From NCBI GenBank assembly GCA_024234855.1, contig JACKNN010000004.1:310001-374000 (forward strand): a stretch of 64,000 nucleotides of DNA, given 5' to 3'. Shown here one piece after another: positions 57,770-64,000 of the stretch (positions are counted from its first letter, which is position 1; each line of letters opens with the position of its first letter). The notes under the pieces are model-generated. The model did not search any database. It saw only the letters and a list, made by a program, of their open reading frames with translations, and was not told the DNA's origin. Made by a program: the position numbers and the translations under genes. The stretch is from Pseudomonadales bacterium (GTDB taxonomy: Bacteria; Pseudomonadota; Gammaproteobacteria; Pseudomonadales; Halieaceae).

Positions 57770-58020
57770 CTACCACGGTTGCACCACATAGTGGTTGCCA
57801 CCCAGGGTATTGGAGATGTCCGCGATGGCTTTCTGCGCGCGTATGCTGTTGCCCGCGGCATCCAGCGGCGGTGAAATCACCGCGATGCCGAACTTGCCGG
57901 GGGATACGGCGATAATGCCACCGCCCACACCGCTCTTGGCCGGCAGGCCGGTTTTGTACAGCCACTTGCCCGAATCGTCGTACAGCCCGGCAGTCGCCAT
58001 GTCCGCCAGGTCCCGCGCGT
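57770..58020 (-). pseudogene. Truncated glutaminase A remnant (C-terminal third)
   Basis: About 84 codons matching the C-terminus of the glutaminase at 63269-64000: MATAGLYDDSGKWLY, LPAKSGVGGGIIAVSPG, FGIAVISPPLD, IRAQKAIADIS. It ends at a stop at 57770-57772. Upstream the match stops at about 58020, exactly where the plus-strand PHA synthase fragment begins. The N-terminal two thirds, including the SxxK active-site serine region expected in glutaminases, are missing. The sequence is clearly diverged from the second copy, so it is not a recent duplication. Not expected to make a working enzyme. Confidence 0.85.
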
Positions 58021-58647
58021 TACTGTATCGGCGGCACCTTGCTGTACATCGCCGCCGCGCATCTCGCCGGTCGGGAAGAGCGCTTCAACAGCCTGACCAT
58101 CTTCGCGGCGCAGGCCGATTTCACCGAGGCGGGCGAGATCCGCGCCCTGCTGGGGGAGAGCATGTTCGCCCAGCTCGAGGCGCTCATGCACAAGCGCGGC
58201 GTGCTGGAGGCGCAGCAGATGGGCAGCGCCTTCGCGGCACTGCGCAGCGGCGACCTGATCTGGGGCCCGCTGGTGGACCGTTACTTCCTCGGCACGGTCA
58301 CCGACCACGTGGCGCCGTGGAAGTCGGTGTACAAGATCCACCGGCTGAACGGCGGCGATGTCACCTTCGCGCTGACCACCGGCGGCCACAACGCCGGTAT
58401 TGTGAGCGGCCCTGTGCACCCGCGGCGCAAGCACCAGGTTCACACCCGCAGGCGCGGTGACCACTACATGGACCCCGAGACCTGGCAGGCCACGGTGCCA
58501 GTGGAGAACGGCTCCTGGTGGCCGGTGTGGGTCGACTGGCTGAAAGCACGCAGCAGCGGCCAGACCAACCCACCCGCACTGGGTGCGCCGCGCAAGGGTT
58601 ACCGCCCGCTGCGCGACGCACCGGGCGAATATATCCTGGAGCGGTGA
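58021..58647 (+). pseudogene. Truncated PHA synthase remnant with internal deletion
   Basis: A 208-codon open frame homologous to the C-terminal half of class I poly(3-hydroxyalkanoate) synthase. It opens at the nucleophile elbow (YCIGGTLLYIAAAHLAG, normally GxCxGG), then LTIFAAQADFTEAGEI and LRSGDLIWGPLVDRYFLG. Here about 60-70 residues usually present are absent, and the frame resumes with TVTDHVAPWKSVYKIHRLNG, GGHNAGIVSGP, GSWWPVWVDWL. The catalytic Cys, Asp (TDHVAPW) and His (GGHNAG) are all still present, but the N-terminal half and the lid region are gone and no start codon or ribosome site precedes it. Joined at about 58020 to the glutaminase remnant on the other strand. Confidence 0.85.
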
Positions 58648-58671
58648 ATTCGCTGGCGGCAGCGCCCGGGG

Positions 58672-58956
58672 TCAGTCGCTGGATTTTCCCTCGTTCTCAA
58701 CGGCCTTCGTGGTGATCTCGGCGTACAGCGCGGTGACCTGGGCGTAGATCGGCTGGACCTCGGGGTTCCTGTCAATCACAGGATGAATCGCGCGGGCGTC
58801 CTCCATCACCCGTTCCAGCAGCTGCATGTCGTTGTCGGTTATCGCCTCCCCCGCGCCGACTCTCTCCTTGAGTTCGAGCAGCCGGGGCAGACGGTAATCG
58901 TTCAGTCGCTCCAGAATCGTCTCGATAACACCGGTATCGCTCGCCTTGTCACTCAT
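58672..58956 (-). CDS. Small acidic helical protein, unknown
   Basis: I do not recognise this 94-residue protein. It is acidic and predicted helical (VIETILERLNDYRLPRLLEL, NDMQLLERVMEDARAIHPVI, YAQVTALYAEITTKAVENEG). A good AGGAG site precedes the ATG at 58956. It sits between the PHA synthase remnant and another short gene on the same strand; a role in PHA granules or stress is only a guess. Confidence 0.6.
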   Translation of the reverse strand: MSDKASDTGVIETILERLNDYRLPRLLELKERVGAGEAITDNDMQLLERVMEDARAIHPVIDRNPEVQPIYAQVTALYAEITTKAVENEGKSSD

Positions 58957-58986
58957 CTATTACTCCTTTGTGGTAGTGTGTATGCG

Positions 58987-59361
58987 CTATGAGTTGTCTG
59001 CCAGTTGCACGAGTTGCAACGTCGCCTGCTCTCCCTCGCTGTTGTGCAGGTCGCGGCAGGGCCCGGCGCGTGACAGAATCTGCCTCGCCTGTGACTCCGA
59101 GTAGAGCATGGCGGCCAGCGCCGGGCTGGCGTGCAGGTCGTGCGGGTCCAGCGGCTGCGGCAGGCTGTCGATCAACCCTATGACACACTCGGCGGCGTGG
59201 ATAACCGGTTTGCGCAGGGTTTTGGCATAACCGGACACGATGCGCAGCCGCGGGTCGGTGCCGTCCATCGTGCGTTCGATCAGCTTTTTGACCAGTTGCT
59301 CCGGCAGTTCGGCGTGCCCCTCGTCGGCGCGGCCGAATAAATTCCCGAACAGGTTCAACAT
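58987..59361 (-). CDS. Hypothetical protein, probably truncated
   Basis: A 124-residue protein. Residues 30-100 (GTDPRLRIVSGYAKTLRKPV, DLHASPALAAMLYSESQARQ) look like the N-terminal part of a longer protein type I have seen in marine gammaproteobacteria, with DPRLR-SGY and a later short DP-x-x-A-x-x motif. The frame then stops after QLVQLADNS, so the rest may be lost. A plausible start (ATG at 59361) follows a purine-rich stretch. Adjacent to PPK2 and the small acidic gene, inside a region full of gene debris. Confidence 0.45.
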   Translation of the reverse strand: MLNLFGNLFGRADEGHAELPEQLVKKLIERTMDGTDPRLRIVSGYAKTLRKPVIHAAECVIGLIDSLPQPLDPHDLHASPALAAMLYSESQARQILSRAGPCRDLHNSEGEQATLQLVQLADNS

Positions 59362-59433
59362 GGTGGGATCCTCGTAGTAGGCCGGGACGACACGCAGACG
59401 CCGCCCCGGTAAGCTGCCAGGGCCATCCCGACC

Positions 59434-60279
59434 TCAGAACAGATCGGGAACGTACTTGAAGGGGTAGTCCACCGCCTTGTACGCACCGATTTTCCGTTTC
59501 GTTAACTCAACTTTCTTCTGCGGCAGCTTCTTGTAGGGCACGCTGGCCAGCAGGTGGCTGATCACATTGAGGCGAACCCGTTTCTTGTCCTCCGACCTGG
59601 CGACGTACCAGGGCGCATAGGGCGTGTCGGTCTCCTGGAACATCCTGTCCCTGGCCCGGGTGTAATCGTCCCACTTGTCATAGGACTTGAGGTCCATGGG
59701 CGACAGTTTCCAGATCTTGCGACCGTCGTCAACGCGGCTTTCGAGACGCCGCTGCTGTTCCTCGGGACTGACTTCCAGCCAGTATTTCAGCAAGATGATG
59801 CCGGAGTCGACCATGGCCCGCTCGATCAGCGGGACGGCCCTGAGAAAACCCTCGGACTGTTCCTCGGTACAGAAACCCATCACCCGCTCGACACCGGCCC
59901 GGTTGTACCAGCTGCGATCGAAGATCGCGATCTCGCAGGCGGCGGGAAAATGCCTGACGTAGCGCTGCAGGTACATCTGGCTCTTCTCGCGCTCGGTCGG
60001 TGCCGGCAGGGCGACGACCCGGAAGACCCGGGTGCTGACACGCTCGGTGATCGCCTTGATGGTGCCGCCCTTGCCGGCGCCGTCGCGCCCCTCGAAGACC
60101 ACGCAGACTTTCAGGCCCTTGTGCACCACCCACTGCTGCAGGCGGACCAGTTCGACGTGCAGGCGTTCCAGCTCGCGTTCGTACTCCTTGCGGCCGAGCC
60201 TGGCAGCCCGGCCCGCCTCCGCCGGCTCATCTTTAGGGTTTTTCCTGTGCTTTTTGCCTTTCTTGTCCTTGTCCGACAT
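59434..60279 (-). CDS. ppk2: Polyphosphate kinase 2
   Basis: PPK2-family enzyme transferring phosphate between polyphosphate and nucleoside di- or monophosphates. From the ATG at 60279 (CAGGAGGACGACAC upstream is a strong ribosome site) it is 281 residues. Motifs: Walker A VFEGRDGAGKGGTIKAITER, Walker B FDRSWYNRAGVERVMGF, and the lid EEQQRRLESRVDDGRKIWKL with SYDKWDDYTRARD. The N-terminal 30 residues are Lys-rich and disordered. A frame extending 28 codons further upstream overlaps the outer membrane factor remnant and was not used. One of the few intact genes in the 57.6-61.7 kb debris zone. Confidence 0.93.
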   Translation of the reverse strand: MSDKDKKGKKHRKNPKDEPAEAGRAARLGRKEYERELERLHVELVRLQQWVVHKGLKVCVVFEGRDGAGKGGTIKAITERVSTRVFRVVALPAPTEREKSQMYLQRYVRHFPAACEIAIFDRSWYNRAGVERVMGFCTEEQSEGFLRAVPLIERAMVDSGIILLKYWLEVSPEEQQRRLESRVDDGRKIWKLSPMDLKSYDKWDDYTRARDRMFQETDTPYAPWYVARSEDKKRVRLNVISHLLASVPYKKLPQKKVELTKRKIGAYKAVDYPFKYVPDLF

Positions 60280-60353
60280 GTGTCGTCCTCCTGTCTTGAT
60301 GTACCCGACCGCCAGGGTGCCGGTCGACTCGTTGCCAACGTGCTCCGGTCCTG

Positions 60354-60490
60354 TTACTGCCATCCCCCGCCGAGCGTCCGGTAGAGCTCGACCAAGGCGC
60401 GCATCTCCTCGCCCTGAGTTTCCGCCAGCAGAATGCGCTGGTCAAATAACTGCTGGTCGGCGTTGAGGATCTCAAGGTAGCTGGCCAGTA
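60354..60490 (-). pseudogene. Outer membrane factor remnant (C-terminal ~43 residues)
   Basis: The frame ends with SYLEILNADQQLFDQRILL, AETQGEEMRALVELYRTLGGGWQ (split here), then stop. This is the standard C-terminus of NodT/OprM-type outer membrane factors, as in the intact copy at 54923. Upstream of about 60490 the sequence no longer matches. Only the tail survives, so this is a deletion remnant. Confidence 0.75.
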
Positions 60491-60551
60491 CGAACATGGC
60501 CAATGCCAGTAGTGCCACGCGGTGGGAAGGCCGGTGCCGGGGGCGCATGGT

Positions 60552-60776
60552 TCAGTGTCCGTCCCTGTTCGCATCATCGGCTGGCGGCTCCGCCTCCAGG
60601 GCGGCGCCCACGATATCCTTTCCCTGGTGCCGCAGCACGCGCGCAAATTCGACGATCGGGATGGCGTTCCTGGCGGCCAGCCCGATCAACACGATGAGCC
60701 CGATCTGGGCGAAGACATTGTTCAAATAGCTGCTGGAGACCTGTCCCGCCAGCCACAGGTTAAGGCTGACGGCCAT
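60552..60776 (-). pseudogene. RND efflux pump remnant (C-terminal membrane segment)
   Basis: About 55 codons (60600-60776) match the penultimate helices of an AcrB-type RND pump: NNVFAQIGLIVLIGLAARNA, IPIVEFARVLRHQGKDIVGA. An in-frame stop lies just before the first codon of the match and the frame ends in unrelated sequence at 60552. With the outer membrane factor tail at 60354-60490 it records a former pump-channel operon reduced by deletions. Confidence 0.78.
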
Positions 60777-60863
60777 TCGGGCTTACCGCCGGACACAAAC
60801 AGGCACGCCAGGCGGCACAGCCACCCGGCGCATTGGGCGCAGATGACGACATCGCCGCTGGTA

Positions 60864-61718
60864 TCAGGCGGCGTGCTGGGTGAAGCCGGCCTGGCCGCGC
60901 TTGCGGTTGGGGGCGAAGCCATTGGCCGCCAGCGCTTCGTCCGCGTCCCGGTAGAACGTGCCGATGCGATAGGTCTCCCGCGCCTCTTTGGCGCTGGCGA
61001 TCTCCCGGCCGAACTCCCGTGATATCCGTACCAGCTGCTCGATCTGCTCCACCGAACCCATCTTGCGGTCCCGCTGCTGGGTCCAGATGTTGTCCTCGAT
61101 CCCGCAGCGCACGTGCAGGCCCATGGCGATCGCCATCATGTTCAGCGGCAGTACGTTCAGCATCGAGGTCTCCAGCGTCAGCACCGAGCCGTCCGGGCAG
61201 GCCCGCACGAAGTTCGCCAGGTTGTACAGGTTCGGCGCATCGAAGCCACCCCCGATCGCCACCCAGGTCAGGATCAGCGGCACGTTGCAGCTACCCTTGC
61301 GCATCATCCGCTCCACCGTCTCCAGCTGGGCGATATTCGCCAGCTGGAAGTGGGTCTGGATGCCCTTCGCCGACAGCCGGCGAATATGCTCCTCCACCCA
61401 CTCGGGGCCGGCCGGGATCATCATCTCACGGTAGGCGTGGTAGTTGGCCGGGTCGGCCAGCGAGGTGCCTTTGAGGTCCGCCTCGCACATCTGCTCCACG
61501 ATGTTCATCTGGTTGGTGTTGATGGCGATGGTGACCTGGTCCGGCGCCGGTATTCGCCGCCCCCGGATACACCCAATTCCGGGTCGCCGCCCGAGTACCG
61601 AGTTCCCCTGCAATACATGCCAGGTGGACAAATCGGCCGTTACCGTGGGGGAAGTTGGTCTCGTCATAAGCAGGCAGTTGTTTTTCGAGTATCTGCGCTT
61701 ATTGAGATAGCCAGTCAC
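60864..61718 (-). pseudogene. N-terminally truncated DUF849 (BKACE) gene
   Basis: Residues ~55-284 (60864-61556) match the C-terminal two thirds of the beta-keto acid cleavage enzyme family (DUF849): DQVTIAINTNQMNIVEQMCE, GTSLADPANYHAYREMMIPA, LANIAQLETVERMMRKG, MAIAMGLHVRCGIEDNIW, GTFYRDADEALAANGFAPN. The first ~55 residues do not resemble the family start, and the N-terminal part of the TIM barrel that normally carries the metal-binding histidines is missing. So it is probably inactive. A frameshift upstream rather than a deletion cannot be excluded. Confidence 0.72.
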
Positions 61719-61754
61719 ACTATCTTATTTTGCTGACACCGATATTGCACTGGC

Positions 61755-63230
61755 TCAATTGGGCCCTACAAGATCGCCGGTATCAAAATCCACTTTCAGG
61801 CTGAACTGGATGCGATAATCTGAGCCGACATTGCCAGAGATGTCTTCACGCTGGCCCCAGATGAACTCGGTACCCAGCATCACATGATCCACCGGGTAGT
61901 GCAGGAGGTTGATCTGGGCGATCTGTCCGCGCTTGAACTCGGTCTGGGCCTGTCCGTCCGAGGTATCCAGATCGATACCGGACCAGCCGAAAGAGGTCGA
62001 CCACTTATCACTCCAGTAGTGATCGTAGTAGGTGCTGATGCCCCACAGGGGCACGGTCTCGGCGCCGGCACGGAGAATATCAGCCGAGTCCGGGGCGATG
62101 TCCAGGCCGCCGTCATTCATGTAATTGCCGATGCCTTCCCCGTAGACGACCTGTAATTTCGCCTGGTCCTTGCCCCAGGTATACAGGCCCGCGCTGGTGT
62201 TGATGCCCCAGCCGACTTCATAGTCCTTGGAGCCGGTATCCAGGCGCTCGTAACCCAGCTTGCGGACGATCCCCGCCACCTTGTAGTGGCCGAAGTCGCC
62301 GCTGCCACGGTAGCTGGCGACCAGGTCCGGCAGGTCGTTGTAGGATTGGAACACCTGTTCCGCCGTGGAATCCACGGACGCGCAATCCGGGGCCGGGTTG
62401 GGCAAGTTGCAATTGTTCGTATCCCGGAACTGCCCCACGGACAATGCCGTACTGGGATTCTCGATGCTCACCGCAAATGTGTCATCGCCCATGGGAAAGG
62501 TGTACCGAGCCTGCTTGTTGCGGTAGAACACCATGCCGGTGGGGCCCCAGTAATCGATGGTATTGGGGAAAATGTCGATATCCATGAAATTGGACCAGTA
62601 CTGGCCCATGCCGAAGTCCTTGTAAGTGGCCCAGGCGTGTCGCACCCGCAGCGTGGTCTGGCCCTGGTCCGAGCCAACGCCGAACAATTCGCCCTCGAGG
62701 ATATAGGTTACGTCTTGGCCATAGGCGCCCCTGACCCCCAGCCGCGACTGGCGTACACTGAAAACGAAATCGCCGTCATTGCCATAAGCGCCGCTCTGGG
62801 TGGGAATGGTGGTCACGCGCAGGGTGTCCTCCCAGTTTGGGTCCACCCGCTTGAAATCGTAAATCGTGTCCGCCATGACGAAGCCGTAAATATCGGCCGA
62901 GAGCTTGTCCGCTGATTTCGCCGCCGGTTTCGCCGCGCTCGCTGTCGCCGGCACCGAGCCATAGTCCTCCGGCGGGGCGGACTGTTCGGTGCCAAAGTCC
63001 TGGGCCGTGGGCGGCAGCTCCGGGGCGGCCGCCTGCCCGGCTTTCAGCCGTTGAAGCTCGGCGTTCATCGCCTCGATCATACGCTGCTGTTGCCGCATGG
63101 CGGCTTTTTGCTGGTTCAGTTGCGCTTCCAGTGCGGCGATCCGTTCCGCCTCGGTAGCTGCACCGGCATTCAGCGCATGGGAAGCGCATAGAACGGCCAC
63201 CGGGAGCAGGGCTTTCCAGATTCTCTTCAT
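61755..63230 (-). CDS. DcaP-like outer-membrane porin
   Basis: A 491-residue outer-membrane beta-barrel. A signal peptide (residues 1-25, ending LNAGAATEA) is followed by a coiled coil (residues ~27-66, ERIAALEAQLNQQKAAMRQQ and MIEAMNAELQRLKAG), a Pro/Ala-rich linker and a barrel starting KLSADIYGFVMADTIYDFKR. Alternating aromatic strands follow (RQSRLGVRGAYGQDVTYILE, WSNFMDIDIFPNTIDYWGPT). This coiled coil plus barrel layout is typical of DcaP-type trimeric porins for dicarboxylates and related anions. Next to the glutaminase gene on the same strand; glutamate or related substrates are a reasonable guess. Confidence 0.85.
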   Translation of the reverse strand: MKRIWKALLPVAVLCASHALNAGAATEAERIAALEAQLNQQKAAMRQQQRMIEAMNAELQRLKAGQAAAPELPPTAQDFGTEQSAPPEDYGSVPATASAAKPAAKSADKLSADIYGFVMADTIYDFKRVDPNWEDTLRVTTIPTQSGAYGNDGDFVFSVRQSRLGVRGAYGQDVTYILEGELFGVGSDQGQTTLRVRHAWATYKDFGMGQYWSNFMDIDIFPNTIDYWGPTGMVFYRNKQARYTFPMGDDTFAVSIENPSTALSVGQFRDTNNCNLPNPAPDCASVDSTAEQVFQSYNDLPDLVASYRGSGDFGHYKVAGIVRKLGYERLDTGSKDYEVGWGINTSAGLYTWGKDQAKLQVVYGEGIGNYMNDGGLDIAPDSADILRAGAETVPLWGISTYYDHYWSDKWSTSFGWSGIDLDTSDGQAQTEFKRGQIAQINLLHYPVDHVMLGTEFIWGQREDISGNVGSDYRIQFSLKVDFDTGDLVGPN

Positions 63231-63268
63231 GTTACTGTCCTCGATCCGACTTCGACATTCCCTGGTCT

Positions 63269-64000
63269 TTACCTGGCCGGCGTCACTTCATAGGGATTAC
63301 CGCCCAGCGCGTTGGAGATATCGGCGATAGCCTTCTGCGCGCGTACGCTGTTACCGGCCGGATCCAGCGGCGGAGAAATAACCGCTATACCGAAGCGCCC
63401 GGGTGATACGGCGATAATACCGCCGCCAACGCCACTCTTGGCCGGCAGGCCGGTATGGTAGAGCCACTTGCCGGAATCGTCATACAGGCCCGCCGTCGCC
63501 ATGACCGCGAGCACCTCGGCCACGTTCTCATTCTTCATCACCTGCTTGCCGGTTAGGGGGTTGCGACCGCCGTTGGCCAGTGTCACCGCCATTACCGCCA
63601 GGTCTTTCGCGTTCACGTTGACCGAACACTGCTCAGTGTAGATATCGGTCGCCCTGGCCGGGTTATCCTTGATGTGCCCATAGGCGTACATGAGCTGGGC
63701 GATGGCCTGGTTGCGCTGGTTGGTGGCGGCCTCGGAGTCGAACACCTCCTTATTGACCGACAGCTCGCGCCCGGCAAAATCATTGTAGTACTGCAGGATC
63801 TTTTCCCAGATCTCCTCGCGCGAGCTGCCCTTGACCATGCTGGTGGCGGTAATTGCGCCGGCATTGACCAGGGGGTTCATCTCGGCGCCCTTGTATTGCT
63901 CCACCGCGACAATTGAGTTGAACACCTGGCCGGTGGCATCAACGCCCATATTATCGTAGATAGACCCGGGACCAGACTCCTCCATGACCAGCGCCATGGT
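63269..64000 (-). CDS. glsA: Glutaminase A, 5' end outside window
   Basis: Beta-lactamase-fold enzyme converting glutamine to glutamate and ammonia. The visible 243 residues begin ALVMEESGPGSIYDNMGVDA and include NPLVNAGAITATSMV, YNDFAGRELSVNKEVF, TEQCSVNVNAKDLAVMAVTL, ANGGRNPLTGKQVM, and the GAKSG-like PAKSGVGGGIIAVSPG near the C-terminus. The active-site SxxK and the start are beyond position 64000. This is the intact-looking counterpart of the remnant at 57770-58020. It reads toward the DcaP-like porin gene 38 bases away. Confidence 0.94.
   Translation of the reverse strand, partial: TMALVMEESGPGSIYDNMGVDATGQVFNSIVAVEQYKGAEMNPLVNAGAITATSMVKGSSREEIWEKILQYYNDFAGRELSVNKEVFDSEAATNQRNQAIAQLMYAYGHIKDNPARATDIYTEQCSVNVNAKDLAVMAVTLANGGRNPLTGKQVMKNENVAEVLAVMATAGLYDDSGKWLYHTGLPAKSGVGGGIIAVSPGRFGIAVISPPLDPAGNSVRAQKAIADISNALGGNPYEVTPAR

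Noticed and set aside
57795..58460. A plus-strand frame running across the glutaminase/PHA synthase junction.
   Set aside because: It is in a different frame from the PHA synthase homology and antisense to the glutaminase remnant.

Overview
The window is a GC-rich stretch of a gammaproteobacterial chromosome. The gene order tyrS, M23 peptidase, anmK, erpA, bactofilin and argC beside an rRNA operon resembles the arrangement I recall from Pseudomonas. The overall gene style (RND pumps, DUF3348/DUF802/DUF2894 cassette, DcaP-like porin, S9 peptidase) would fit a marine Halieaceae/Cellvibrionales-type bacterium. That placement is inference; no search was run.

Layout. 1-9644: 3' part of a respiratory complex I operon (nuoG-N), almost every junction overlapping. 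9677-12593: a small CBS-pair protein and the RNA-binding factor Tex. 12687-17505 (minus): two cyclic-di-GMP phosphodiesterase-type genes (HD-GYP and EAL), an unknown secreted protein, and a RimK-type ligase fused to a TrkA_C-like domain. 17722-23705 (minus): a complete rRNA operon, with promoter, 16S, tRNA-Ile(GAT), tRNA-Ala(TGC), 23S, 5S and terminator. 23928-30796: tyrS, then divergent M23 peptidase and anmK, then the minus-strand operon argC, DUF6776-like, bactofilin, erpA. 30935-39980 (plus): CLC channel, hemJ, a four-gene DUF3348/DUF802/OmpA-MotB/DUF2894 cassette, hemL, hemB. 39988-42824: a secreted protein, a Nudix hydrolase and a ModF-like double ABC ATPase. 42974-57615 (minus): RND pump and adaptor, TPR lipoprotein, PBP1b, S9 peptidase, then a four-gene operon (AI-2E-type permease, outer membrane factor, HlyD-type adaptor, DUF2955 membrane protein). 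57770-61718: a gene graveyard with truncated glutaminase, PHA synthase, RND, outer membrane factor and DUF849 genes around an intact PPK2. 61755-64000 (minus): DcaP-like porin and the start-less end of an intact-looking glutaminase.

The most interesting element is the four-gene cassette at 33387-37577. It pairs a four-helix MotA/TolQ-like membrane protein carrying a roughly 500-residue helical tail with a MotB/OmpA-like partner that has an aspartate at the start of its single membrane helix. This is the ZorA/ZorB architecture of the Zorya anti-phage motor, but with DUF3348 and DUF2894 proteins in place of the Zorya effectors. It lies between heme genes. It is a good candidate for an uncharacterised ion-driven envelope machine. 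The second is the scar at 57770-58647, where the tail of a glutaminase gene is joined back-to-back to the C-terminal half of a PHA synthase gene.
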